Assembly (NCBI GenBank): GCA_005884685.1
Contig: VBAH01000072.1
Location: 172,755 to 236,754, forward strand
DNA from: Alphaproteobacteria bacterium
GTDB taxonomy: Bacteria > Pseudomonadota > Alphaproteobacteria > Rhizobiales > Xanthobacteraceae
Direction: 5' to 3'
DNA: 64,000 nucleotides
The notes below the pieces were generated by a model, which saw nothing but the letters and a program-made list of their open reading frames with translations, searched no databases and was not told where the DNA came from. Position 1 is the stretch's first letter; every line of letters begins with the position of its first letter. The position numbers were made by a program, and so were the translations under genes. This document shows, in pieces, positions 1 to 7,124 of this stretch.

Positions 1-1
1 G

Positions 2-865
2 GACTTTGTGACCGTGCCGCCGGGGCTCAAGCGCGGCGCCAACCGGCGGCTGGCCGGCGAGGATGTGCCCAAAGGCGCGGTCGCCTTGCACGCCGGGCGC
101 CGCCTGCAGCCCCAGGACCTCAGCATGGCGGCGGCGCTCGGCTTGCGGACCATGGCGGTGCGGCGGCGTGTGCGCGTTGCGATCTTTTCCACCGGCGACG
201 AGATCGTCCAGCCGGGAACTCCCCTGCCCGCCGCGGGACTCTACGATGCGAACCGCGCGCTTTTGCGCGGATTGCTGGCGCGGCTGGATGTTTTGGTCTC
301 AGATCTCGGCATTCTGCGCGACGATCCCGAACAGCTTTCGCTGCGGCTTGCCGCGGCGGCGGCCGGCCACGACGTGGTACTCACCTCCGGCGGCGTCTCG
401 ACCGGCGAAGCCGACCACGTGAAGGAAGTCGTTGGCGCAGTGGGCTCGCTGGTATTCTGGCGCGTCGCGATCAAGCCCGGGCGGCCGGTCGCGATGGGGG
501 TGCTCGGCGGCGCGGCGTTCGTCGGCCTGCCGGGCAATCCGGTCGCGGTGTTCGTGACGTTCGCCCGGGTGGTGCGGCCGCTGCTGCTGCGCCTTGCCGG
601 CGCGGCGCCCGAGCCACTGATCGCATTGCCGGTCGTTTCGGGCTTTGCCTACAAAAAGAAGAAGGGCCGGCGCGAATATGTGCGCGTGTCGCTCACGCGG
701 CGCGACGATGGCTCCTGTGTCGCCTCGAAGCATCCGCAGGACGGCGCCGGCGTGATCTCCTCGCTCACGGCGACGGACGGTTTGGCCGAGCTTGCCGATG
801 ATGTGACCGAGATTTCGGTCGGACAGACGATTGGGTTTCTGCCGTATTCGGTATTGACAGGGTAA
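2..865 (+). CDS. moeA: Molybdopterin molybdenumtransferase MoeA, 5'-truncated by the window edge
   Basis: MoeA inserts molybdate into adenylylated molybdopterin, the last step of molybdenum cofactor synthesis in the cytoplasm. The frame is open from base 2, so only the C-terminal 287 residues are present; the full protein is usually about 400. Visible are the MoCF-binding core motifs: a TSGGVSTGEADHVKEV segment, KPGRPVAMG, and GLPGNPVAVF, followed by the C-terminal MoeA domain IV with a basic KKKKGRREYVRV stretch. A mobA gene lies convergently just downstream and fdhD follows, so this is a Moco/formate dehydrogenase maturation neighbourhood. The MoeA versus MogA/CinA choice is clear from domain order and length. 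Confidence 0.93.
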   Translation, partial: DFVTVPPGLKRGANRRLAGEDVPKGAVALHAGRRLQPQDLSMAAALGLRTMAVRRRVRVAIFSTGDEIVQPGTPLPAAGLYDANRALLRGLLARLDVLVSDLGILRDDPEQLSLRLAAAAAGHDVVLTSGGVSTGEADHVKEVVGAVGSLVFWRVAIKPGRPVAMGVLGGAAFVGLPGNPVAVFVTFARVVRPLLLRLAGAAPEPLIALPVVSGFAYKKKKGRREYVRVSLTRRDDGSCVASKHPQDGAGVISSLTATDGLAELADDVTEISVGQTIGFLPYSVLTG

Positions 866-874
866 TCTCTCACC

Positions 875-951
875 CGCTCATTCCCGCGGAGGCGGGAATC
901 CAGTTCTTTCTTTGCGTGGCTGTGGGTCCCCGCTTTCGCGGGGACGAGCGG
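875..951. repeat. Palindromic repeat, family A
   Basis: Bipartite element made of two hairpins, CCCGC(ggag)GCGGG and CCCCGC(tttc)GCGGGG, joined by a spacer containing TTCTTTCTTT. It fills the whole moeA-mobA convergent gap and ends exactly at the mobA stop. Other copies lie at 5829, 8992 and 42643. It may act as a bidirectional terminator; that is inference. Confidence 0.85.
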
Positions 952-1572
952 TCAGGTTTCCGATGCCGCCAGCCGCGTCGCCCTTTCCACGTCCTCCGGC
1001 GTGTTCACATTGAAAAACGGATCGACCGGCTCGGTCGGCCAGTCGGCCAGCGCGACGCCGTGGCGCGCGGTCCACACTTCGATCTTGCGCAGATCTTCCA
1101 CCGTCACGGCACGGCGCAAATCCTCGCGCAAAGCGACCGGCCAAAGGCCCACCACCGGATGGCGCCAGTCGCCCGAGTGGGCGCAGGCGAGCGGCTTCCC
1201 TTCGGCAACGCGTGCCGCATGCAGCTTTTCCACCAAATCGCGCGGCAGGAAGGGACAGTCGCCCGGCACGCTGACGACCCATTCGGTGTCAGGGCGGTTC
1301 GCTGCCGCCCAGTCCAGTCCCGCGAGGATGCCGGCGAGCGGGCCCGCGAAATCCGGCACGCTGTCGGCGACCACCGGCAAGCCGAACGAGTCAAAGCGCG
1401 CGGGGTCGCCGTTCGCATTGAGCACGATGCCGCTCGTCTGCGGGGTGATGCGCGCGAGCGCACGCTGCAGGATCGTCTCGTTGCCGATGCGGATCAGCGC
1501 CTTGTCGCCACCGCCCATGCGGCGTGCGAGGCCGCCCGCGAGGACGAGACCGAGCGGCCGGCCGGTTGTCAT
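952..1572 (-). CDS. mobA: Molybdenum cofactor guanylyltransferase MobA
   Basis: MobA transfers GMP from GTP to molybdopterin cofactor, making the MGD form used by DMSO-reductase-family enzymes such as formate dehydrogenase. The 206-residue length is typical. The N-terminus carries the nucleotide-binding signature [16 protein letters not shown] (residues about 11-26), then the [10 protein letters not shown] segment and the VPGDCPFLP motif (about 103-111) that binds metal and nucleotide; NVNTPED near the C-terminus is also characteristic. The gene is convergent with moeA, from which it is separated only by a palindromic repeat. Confidence 0.93.
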   Translation of the reverse strand: MTTGRPLGLVLAGGLARRMGGGDKALIRIGNETILQRALARITPQTSGIVLNANGDPARFDSFGLPVVADSVPDFAGPLAGILAGLDWAAANRPDTEWVVSVPGDCPFLPRDLVEKLHAARVAEGKPLACAHSGDWRHPVVGLWPVALREDLRRAVTVEDLRKIEVWTARHGVALADWPTEPVDPFFNVNTPEDVERATRLAASET

Positions 1573-1706
1573 GGGACGAAAACTCGGGTGGCCGCCTCAC
1601 CGCGAGCGGAAAGGCGGCACAAGCAGCGTGCAGGCATTCAGCAGTCCTGGCGGCGCCTCACGGCGAGGCGCTGCCTTTCCTTAGAGCGACCGCCGCGTCG
1701 CCGCAA

Positions 1707-1997
1707 TCAGCGTCCCGAAGCCATTCCGCGGATGCCGCCGACGAAATTCGAGCCGAAGCTGCCCGCAAAGAACGAGATGGTCGCAAGACCGATGAGGCCC
1801 GCGCTCTCGGCCGCCGGCCCCAGTATCGCGACCAGGATGACCGCTGAAATCGCAGCGACGATCCCGCCGCACATCGGGCAGTTCGGCGGCCAGTCTCCCG
1901 GCTCGACACCGCCCCCTCCGCCGACACGCGGAAAACGGATCGGCCAGCCCGTGCCGCACCACCCGACAAACGCTGCGATAAGATAGTTCTGCCACAT
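1707..1997 (-). CDS. Small conserved membrane protein, function unknown
   Basis: A 96-residue protein beginning MWQNYLIAAFVG. The start is chosen because GGGGGAG lies 6-7 bases upstream of this ATG; the frame is open further upstream but has no comparable ribosome binding site. There is an N-terminal hydrophobic helix, a Gly/Pro-rich segment with a CPMCGG motif (a possible metal or redox pair), and a second long hydrophobic stretch rich in Ala, Ile and Gly. I do not recognise a named family. It lies between mobA and fdhD on the same strand, which does not by itself prove a role in Moco biology. Confidence 0.7.
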   Translation of the reverse strand: MWQNYLIAAFVGWCGTGWPIRFPRVGGGGGVEPGDWPPNCPMCGGIVAAISAVILVAILGPAAESAGLIGLATISFFAGSFGSNFVGGIRGMASGR

Positions 1998-2078
1998 GTC
2001 GCGTCTCCCCCGTGTAAAGCCCGGAAAAACGAAGGGCGCGCAATGCGATCCCAAGTTGTTGAGTCTGTCGAATCATAA

Positions 2079-2981
2079 TCAATCGTCGTGCACCGCTGCT
2101 TTGCGGCGGTGCTTGCCGCTTTCCTCCTCGACGTAAGAGAGATCCTGATCGAACACGATGCGATCTTCGCCCGCGAGCGCGACGAAACGCTTGCCGCGCG
2201 CGCGGCCGATCAGGGTGAGCCCCGCCTTGCGCGCAAGCTCGACGCCCCAGGCAGTGAAGCCAGAGCGCGACACGAGAATCGGTATGCCCATGCGCACCGT
2301 CTTGATCACCATCTCGGAGGTGAGCCGGCCGGTGGTGTAGAAGATTTTGTCGTGCGCGCTGACGCGGTTCTGGAACATCCAGCCGGCGATCTTGTCGACC
2401 GCGTTATGTCGCCCCACGTCCTCCATGTAGACGAGCGGGCGGTCGCCCTCGGCCAGCACGCAGCCATGGATCGCGCCTGCCTCGAGATAGAGCGAAGGCG
2501 TGGTGTTGATCTTGTTGGTCAGCGCATAGAGCCATGAGGTGCGCAAGGTCGCGGCCGGAAGCGTCACCCCGTCGATCAACTCCATCAGGTCGCCAAAGGC
2601 GGTGCCCTGCGCGCAGCCCGAGGTCTGGGTGCGTTTTCGCAGCTTGTCCTCGTAGTCCGTCTCACGCTCGGTGCGCACGATCGCGACCGCGAGGTCATGG
2701 TCGTAATCGACGCCGGTCACGACGTCGTCTGCCCGCAGCATGTTCTGATTGAGCAAATAGCCGATCGCCAGATAGTCCGGGTAATCGCCGATCGTCATCG
2801 CGGTGACGATCTCCTGGCGGTTGAGGTAGATCGTGAGCGCGCGCTCGACCGTGACCGAGGTGGTCACCGCCGCGCCGGTCTGATCCACGCCCGTGACGCG
2901 CTCGGTCAGCCGCGGGTCCGCCGGGTTGGGGCGGATGAGGTAGGTATCAGTTGCTTTCTCGAAGGTCACTTGAGTTGCCAT
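2079..2981 (-). CDS. fdhD: Formate dehydrogenase accessory sulfurtransferase FdhD
   Basis: FdhD passes sulfur from the cysteine desulfurase IscS to the molybdenum cofactor so that formate dehydrogenase becomes active. The start is taken at MATQVTFEKATD (300 residues); an upstream in-frame ATG would add 13 hydrophobic residues unlike the family. Hallmarks are YLAIGYLLNQ, SGCAQGTAF, MEDVGRHNAVDKIAG, YTTGRLTSEMVIK and VSRSGFTAWGVELA. The sulfur-carrier loop, CxxC in E. coli FdhD, holds only one cysteine here (SGCAQG). No formate dehydrogenase structural gene is present in the window. Confidence 0.93.
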   Translation of the reverse strand: MATQVTFEKATDTYLIRPNPADPRLTERVTGVDQTGAAVTTSVTVERALTIYLNRQEIVTAMTIGDYPDYLAIGYLLNQNMLRADDVVTGVDYDHDLAVAIVRTERETDYEDKLRKRTQTSGCAQGTAFGDLMELIDGVTLPAATLRTSWLYALTNKINTTPSLYLEAGAIHGCVLAEGDRPLVYMEDVGRHNAVDKIAGWMFQNRVSAHDKIFYTTGRLTSEMVIKTVRMGIPILVSRSGFTAWGVELARKAGLTLIGRARGKRFVALAGEDRIVFDQDLSYVEEESGKHRRKAAVHDD

Positions 2982-3023
2982 GCCGGCAGAATATAGGGCG
3001 GCGAGGGCGACGATGGCCAAAAC

Positions 3024-3073
3024 TGCTTGTCGTGCAAGCAGGGTAAGCTTACGTTCTAACGCTTGTTAGAACG
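3024..3073. promoter_or_regulatory. Two inverted repeats upstream of the toxin-antitoxin operon
   Basis: The segment holds TGCTTG-tcgtg-CAAGCA (3024-3040) and a perfect CGTTCTAAC-gctt-GTTAGAACG palindrome (3052-3073), which ends 11 bases before the antitoxin ATG. AbrB-type antitoxins commonly repress their own operon, so the second palindrome is a good operator candidate. Confidence 0.65.
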
Positions 3074-3084
3074 CGAGGTGCCCC

Positions 3085-3309
3085 ATGATCAAGCTGAAAA
3101 TCACCAAAATCGGCAATTCGCTGGGGGTCGTGCTCCCAAAGGAAGCTTTGGCCCGTCTTAAGGTGGATCAGGGAGATTCCGTCTTTCTTACCGAGGCACC
3201 CGACGGATATCGCATCACTCTTTACGATGAGCAGTTGGGAATCCAGCTCGCCGAGGCTCGGGAGATCATGCGTAGGCGGAGAAACGCACTACGCGAACTT
3301 GCCAAATGA
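3085..3309 (+). CDS. AbrB/MazE-type antitoxin
   Basis: A 74-residue protein with a SpoVT/AbrB swapped-hairpin DNA-binding domain: the N-terminus KLKITKIGNSLGVVLPKEAL is the classical MazE/AbrB signature, followed by the strand DSVFLTEAPDGYRITLYD. The basic C-terminus (EIMRRRRNALRELAK) would be the toxin-neutralising tail. Its stop overlaps the start of the downstream Doc-like toxin (ATGA), so the two are translationally coupled. It probably represses its own promoter through the palindrome at 3052-3073. Confidence 0.9.
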   Translation: MIKLKITKIGNSLGVVLPKEALARLKVDQGDSVFLTEAPDGYRITLYDEQLGIQLAEAREIMRRRRNALRELAK

Positions 3310-3698
3310 ACGAGCCGGTCTGGCTCCTGCTTGAAGCGATCCTGGCCGCACATGATGCGCAGCTAGCCGAGCATTGCGGGGGAGCGGGCGTGCGCGACCA
3401 AGGCCTTTTGGATTCGGCGCTCGCCTGCCCGCTGAATCTTTTCGCTTACGGAGAGCCCTCGCTGCCAAGGCTCGCGGCTTCCTATGCCTTCGGCATCGCC
3501 CGCACTCACCCTTTTGTCGATGGCAATAAGCGCACCGCAGTGGTCGCCGCGGAACTTTTCGTTGGCCTCAATGGATTTGACCTAACGGCCGATGATGTCG
3601 AATTGGTTCAGACCTTCTTGGCCTTGGCCGCTGGCGAGCTCACGGAAGAGGAACTCGCGGCCTGGATCGACCGCAACACGCACGTGCGTTCTGCGTAG
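3306..3698 (+). CDS. Doc/Fic-family toxin (death-on-curing type)
   Basis: A 130-residue Fic-fold protein, the short Doc size class. The catalytic motif HPFVDGNKRT lies at residues 68-77 and fits HxFx(D/E)GNxxR with every key residue present, so the enzyme should be active. Doc phosphorylates EF-Tu; other Fic proteins AMPylate targets, and the sequence alone does not decide which applies. The N-terminal VRDQGLLDSAL segment is typical of Doc. It overlaps the AbrB-type antitoxin by four bases, giving an antitoxin-first type II module. Confidence 0.92.
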   Translation: MNEPVWLLLEAILAAHDAQLAEHCGGAGVRDQGLLDSALACPLNLFAYGEPSLPRLAASYAFGIARTHPFVDGNKRTAVVAAELFVGLNGFDLTADDVELVQTFLALAAGELTEEELAAWIDRNTHVRSA

Positions 3699-3701
3699 GA
3701 G

Positions 3702-3902
3702 TCAGGCCGAAGCCTTGGCCATGCCGCCGAGATCGGGCTCGGGGCTGACGCCGCGGTGGGCGTGCTTGGCGCGCCACTTCGGGCCGGGGCCGCGCATGTA
3801 GTGCCGCTCGGGGCGATAGTCGTTGAACAGGTCGGAGGTCACGGTGCGCCAGAGGTCAGCGACGGCCTTGCCGATGCTTGGGGTTTTGTTTTTCTTGGCC
3901 AT
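3702..3902 (-). CDS. Small conserved basic protein, function unknown
   Basis: A 66-residue hydrophilic protein starting MAKKNKTPSIGKAVADLWRTV, with an aromatic/basic middle (NDYRPERHYMRGPGPKWRAKH). It has no signal peptide or membrane segment. It converges on the Doc gene with three bases between the stops. I have no functional assignment; the composition suggests a nucleic-acid or ribosome contact only weakly. Confidence 0.6.
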   Translation of the reverse strand: MAKKNKTPSIGKAVADLWRTVTSDLFNDYRPERHYMRGPGPKWRAKHAHRGVSPEPDLGGMAKASA

Positions 3903-4257
3903 GACACATTCCCGTCCTCCAGGCGGGTCCCGACTGCCGGGTCCGCTTTTTGGTCGCGACGGATGCCCGCCTGGTTCAGCGACACGATGCGACCGAATTG
4001 GTTAAAATTCGTTACAACTTCGCCCGCGGACTCTTGCGGAACTGCGAATATTGTTTCCGAAGTTTTACCGGCACCGCAGACAGATGCGCGCTGTCCGCGC
4101 CTGGCGATGCGGTGGCAATCACACCGGGTGACGAGATCGGCTCGCGCTCGGTTGAACCGGTGCGTGAGCACCCCCGATACCAATCGGGCAGGCTGGCAAT
4201 ACATTGTATCGGCCCCGCGCGGCGGAGACGCGCAGGGTGGGGGAATCGTGAGCGCGC
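3903..4257. other. Intergenic region with no convincing gene
   Basis: 355 bases without a supported gene. Frames open on either strand here have neither a ribosome binding site nor recognisable sequence. The region is less G+C-rich around 4000-4080 and probably holds the promoter of the minus-strand gene that starts at 3902. Confidence 0.5.
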
Positions 4258-4377
4258 TTACTCGGCGGGATGGGCGTCAGGACGGCGGCTCGCGATGCGG
4301 TCGACGTAAGCGACCACGAGGCCGAACACGACAAAAGCGATGATGATGCCGACTAACATGATGGGATGGTCGACCAC
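4258..4377 (-). CDS. 39-residue single-pass membrane peptide
   Basis: A very short gene with a GTG start at 4377 placed seven bases after GAGGGAG. The product begins VVDHPIMLVG, has one hydrophobic helix (IMLVGIIIAFVVFGLVVAYV, about residues 6-25) and a basic tail DRIASRR ending in HPAE. A small N-terminal head and a positive C-terminal tail suggest N-out, C-in topology. The ribosome binding site and clean helix make it a likely real small membrane protein; its function is unknown. Confidence 0.6.
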   Translation of the reverse strand: MVDHPIMLVGIIIAFVVFGLVVAYVDRIASRRPDAHPAE

Positions 4378-4448
4378 GGTTGTGCTCCCTCGATTCACAG
4401 CCGTGATGCTATCGGTGCGGCGGCGGACCGCTTTGACCTAGGTCAACG

Positions 4449-4739
4449 CTACGCCCCCTCCATGATGCGGATGTCGCGCTCCGCGCCGTTGCCGAGCGCA
4501 TCGAGCGCCGCCTTGTAACCGGCCGAGTCGTGCGCAGCGGTCGCGGCTGCGACGCTGTCGAACTCGATCACCACGCAACGCTGGTTCAGCCCCGCCTCGT
4601 ACGTTTTCGCCGGAGTGCCGCGCGCGAGAAACCTTCCGCCCGCGGCCTGGATCGCCGGCCCCGCGAGCTTGGCATAGGCCGCGAGCTTGTCGGGATCGGA
4701 GATCGAGCGGTAGGTCGCGACCCAATACGCTTTCGCCAT
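4449..4739 (-). CDS. DUF1330 family protein
   Basis: A 96-residue dimeric alpha/beta-barrel (ferredoxin-like) family of unknown function. Characteristic features are the N-terminal AYWVATYRSISDPDKLAAYAKLAGPAIQAAGGRFLARG segment (residues about 4-41), the central CVVIEFDS strand and the SAGYKAAL helix. The length is right for the family. No obvious partner gene is adjacent. Confidence 0.88.
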   Translation of the reverse strand: MAKAYWVATYRSISDPDKLAAYAKLAGPAIQAAGGRFLARGTPAKTYEAGLNQRCVVIEFDSVAAATAAHDSAGYKAALDALGNGAERDIRIMEGA

Positions 4740-4766
4740 GTGTTTATTCTCCGTTGATGATCGATC

Positions 4767-4797
4767 GTAGCCCGGATGGAGCGCAGCGCAATCCGGG
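4767..4797. repeat. Palindromic repeat, family C (half element)
   Basis: A GTAGCCCGGATGGAGCGCAG... unit ending in ATCCGGGG, matching the arms of the longer elements at 6831, 16530 and 21812. It lies between the stop of the aldo/keto reductase and the start of the DUF1330 gene. Confidence 0.75.
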
Positions 4798-4798
4798 G

Positions 4799-5788
4799 TT
4801 AGCGCGCCTCGCCCAAAAATCCAGCCTGCAGCTGTTTGAGCCGCGCGAGCGCGGCCTCCGAGAGCGGGCCCTTCTCAACCGCCGCGATCGCCGCTTCGAG
4901 TTCCTCGATATTCGCAAGGCCGATTTCGGTCGTGGAAAGCTTCGGGTTCGCTAGGGCGAAGCGCACCGCCATCTCGGTCAGCGTATCCGCGTGGCCTTCG
5001 CGCAGCATCGGCTCGAGCCGCCGCGCGCGCGCGACATCCGCCGCATAGCTCGCACCCGAGCCGATCGGCTCGACCGTGGCAAGCCCGAGCGGATTGCGCT
5101 CCGCGTGGCCGGAGAGCGCGCCGCCCGCGAGCACGCGGATGCCGATGGTGCCGACGCCGTGCTGCGCGGCGAGATCGAGGATGCGGCCGTAATCCTGCGC
5201 CGGATAGGCGGCGGGTATCGGCTCGCCCGGACTCGGGTTGAGCGCGTTGTAGGGCACCTGCGCCGTGTCGAAGGCAGCCGACGCGATCAGGCGATGCAGC
5301 GCCGCGGTCTCGCCGATCGCCGTGAAGCCGATAAACCGCGTCTTGCCCTGCTCGCGTGCGCGGTCAAGCGCGGGCACCACGTCGCCCAACACTTCGTCGG
5401 CGCTCATCGCCTCGCCGTTGCGCACGCCGATCACGTTGTGCAGCTGGAACACGTCGACATGATCGCGCTTGAGTCGCCTGAGGCTCGCTTCGAGCGAGGC
5501 CGCGACCGCGTCGCCGATGGCCGGCGGGTCGGCCGGCAGCCGCACCTTGGTGGAGACGATCACGGCGGGCTTCAAGAGGCCGAGCACGCGGCCGAGGTTT
5601 TGCTCCGATGCGCCGTCGCCGTAGGAGGGCGCGGTGTCGAAATGATTGATGCCGGCTTCGAGCGCCCGCGCGACCGCGCGCTCCTGCGCCTCCGGGCGCC
5701 CTCGCGTCATCAAGCCGCCGACCGCGCCGCAGCCGAAGGTGAGCACCGAAACGTCAAGCGCGGTGCGGCCGAGTTTTCGTGTCTGCAT
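4799..5788 (-). CDS. Aldo/keto reductase
   Basis: A 329-residue NAD(P)H-dependent oxidoreductase of the AKR superfamily. The N-terminus MQTRKLGRTALDVSVLTFGCGAVGG is typical. The catalytic tetrad is visible as Asp and Tyr in NHFDTAPSYGDGASE (about residues 48-62), Lys in VSTKVRL, and His in DVFQLHN. The C-terminal part contains the cofactor loop region before AVRFALANPKLSTTEIGLAN. The physiological substrate cannot be told from sequence. It stands alone between repeats. Confidence 0.9.
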   Translation of the reverse strand: MQTRKLGRTALDVSVLTFGCGAVGGLMTRGRPEAQERAVARALEAGINHFDTAPSYGDGASEQNLGRVLGLLKPAVIVSTKVRLPADPPAIGDAVAASLEASLRRLKRDHVDVFQLHNVIGVRNGEAMSADEVLGDVVPALDRAREQGKTRFIGFTAIGETAALHRLIASAAFDTAQVPYNALNPSPGEPIPAAYPAQDYGRILDLAAQHGVGTIGIRVLAGGALSGHAERNPLGLATVEPIGSGASYAADVARARRLEPMLREGHADTLTEMAVRFALANPKLSTTEIGLANIEELEAAIAAVEKGPLSEAALARLKQLQAGFLGEAR

Positions 5789-5828
5789 GCATCCTCACTA
5801 GCGCGAAAGAAGGCGCGCGTCATTCCCT

Positions 5829-5915
5829 CCGCTCGTCCCGGCGAAAGCGGGCCAAGGGAAAGAAGGAACCGGATGCCCGCTGGAGTCGAAGGCCTGACCC
5901 GGGTACGGGAACGAG
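5829..5915. repeat. Palindromic repeat, family A, inverted orientation
   Basis: The reverse complement matches the longer subtype seen at 8992-9129: a CTCGTTCCCG start, a CTCCAGCGGG segment, a TTCCTTCTTTC spacer and a GCTTTCGCCGGGACGAGCGG end. Confidence 0.75.
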
Positions 5916-5966
5916 GGCGAGGAACTTGGCCCCATCACCCGGCGTTGCCGTTCATGGAGGCGCACC

Positions 5967-6152
5967 ATGCCGATCGATCCGCTTACCAAAGGCAAGATCC
6001 GCGGCGGCCGCGACGACGGCCGGCCGACCGAGGACGACATCGCGCGTGCGCGCGACGGCGAGCAGGGCATGCCCGGCGTCGCGAAGCCGCAGCTCAAGGA
6101 CGACGACAGACTGCAGAACCCGAAACCGATCGATCCGGGGCACGTGGCGTAG
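5967..6152 (+). CDS. Small hydrophilic protein, function unknown
   Basis: A 61-residue charged protein (MPIDPLTKGKIRGGRDDGR...) with a good GGAGG ribosome binding site six to seven bases before the ATG. There is no membrane segment or recognised domain; the composition (many Asp, Arg, Gly, Pro) suggests a disordered protein. It may belong with the following small-protein genes, but no operon is proven. Confidence 0.55.
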   Translation: MPIDPLTKGKIRGGRDDGRPTEDDIARARDGEQGMPGVAKPQLKDDDRLQNPKPIDPGHVA

Positions 6153-6195
6153 GCCCCCTGCCCCCGCTGCGCGCGGCGAGCAAGCCTCGCCCGCC

Positions 6196-6441
6196 CTACT
6201 CTCCGAGCTGCATGATCGCCGACCCCATCATCGCGCTCGCGAACGTCACGACAAACCCGCCGCTCAGCAGCGTCAGCGCCACGGCGGGCGAGTGATCGCT
6301 GAAAATCAGCGCGCGCAGTTGCGCATCGAGCGCGAGCAGCCCGCCGACCGCGAGCATCGCGACCGCGATTCCGGCGGCGCAATTCACACCCAGCAGGCGC
6401 AGCAGGGGCATGGCAGGCCCAACATGACGCGCAATGGGCAT
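6196..6441 (-). CDS. Small two-helix membrane protein
   Basis: An 81-residue protein starting MPIARHVGPAMPLLRLLG. The start is supported by GGAGGGGAG just upstream. Two hydrophobic segments are visible: residues about 12-35 (LLRLLGVNCAAGIAVAMLAVGGLLAL) and about 51-78 (VALTLLSGGFVVTFASAMMGSAIM). The family is unknown to me. It is divergent from the next small membrane gene. Confidence 0.6.
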   Translation of the reverse strand: MPIARHVGPAMPLLRLLGVNCAAGIAVAMLAVGGLLALDAQLRALIFSDHSPAVALTLLSGGFVVTFASAMMGSAIMQLGE

Positions 6442-6572
6442 CGGGCTCCCCTCCGGTGCGGACAATGCGCGAGCAGACGATTTGTTCGCACCAGCCGATC
6501 GGCCCGCGGTTCCGTTCCGAACAGGATCGGCATCAGCGCGTTCTCCTCCGAACAGAGCCTGCGGAGGAACTG

Positions 6573-6812
6573 ATGACCTATCACGACGAACAACGACGGA
6601 CACTCGCGCCACGGGTCGATCGCGACCCACCGCTGCGATCCGGCATAGAATGGGGCCTGCCGCTCGGCATCGCCGGCGCGGCGCTCGTGCTCGGGCTGGT
6701 CTTCTACAACGTTAGCCACGTGCCGACGCAGACCGCGGGCACCGGTGGCACCGTGCACAGCACGCCTGCGCCGAATACCGGCCAGGCGCCGCCGCCGGCG
6801 AAGACGCAGTAG
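6573..6812 (+). CDS. Small single-pass membrane protein with Pro/Thr-rich tail
   Basis: A 79-residue protein starting MTYHDEQRRTLAPRV, with GGAGG six bases upstream of the ATG. One transmembrane helix is seen at residues about 30-47 (GLPLGIAGAALVLGLVFY), followed by a Thr/Gly/Pro-rich tail. A basic N-terminus suggests N-in topology with the tail in the periplasm. The function is unknown; such short anchored proteins are common in this order. Confidence 0.65.
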   Translation: MTYHDEQRRTLAPRVDRDPPLRSGIEWGLPLGIAGAALVLGLVFYNVSHVPTQTAGTGGTVHSTPAPNTGQAPPPAKTQ

Positions 6813-6830
6813 CCTCGTAGGAGTAGCTTC

Positions 6831-6920
6831 GTAGCCCGGATCAAAGCGAAGCGTGATCGGGGAAGGTCGCGCCGCTTGCGCGGCTCGTCCCGGATTTCGC
6901 CGGCGCTAAATCCGGGCTAC
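6831..6920. repeat. Palindromic repeat, family C (full)
   Basis: Starts GTAGCCCGGA and ends TCCGGGCTAC, so the whole 90-base element is an inverted repeat with an inner GCGCCGCTTGCGCGGC hairpin. It occupies part of the 6813-7124 gap upstream of the HerA-like gene. Confidence 0.85.
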
Positions 6921-6960
6921 GCGCGTCAAGGTAAATCGTTCCTTGCACCGGAACCCGCCC

Positions 6961-7056
6961 GCACGTTGCGGTTCCTTAACCACCCGCCCACGTCGCGACC
7001 GCGCGCAACGTGCAAAACGCCACTTTTTGGAAACTCCGCCCCACCCGGTTAACCGG
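6961..7056. promoter_or_regulatory. Inverted repeats upstream of the HerA-like ATPase gene
   Basis: GCACGTTGCG (6961-6970) and CGCAACGTGC (7004-7013) form a perfect 10-base inverted repeat, and CCGGTTAACCGG (7045-7056) is a perfect 12-base palindrome. Both lie within 165 bases of the start codon. They are plausible operator sites; no regulator is identified. With the family C repeat they account for most of the 312-base gap. Confidence 0.4.
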
Positions 7057-7124
7057 ATGGTTGCGCGCGTCTGGTTACCTCTGCGCCGCCAACAGCCGCA
7101 AAAGCGGCGTCCCGGGAGTTGAAC

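Noticed and set aside
3950..4309. Possible gene in the 3903-4257 gap (either strand)
   Set aside because: No start with a ribosome binding site, low-information sequence, and it would overlap the better-supported 39-residue membrane peptide.
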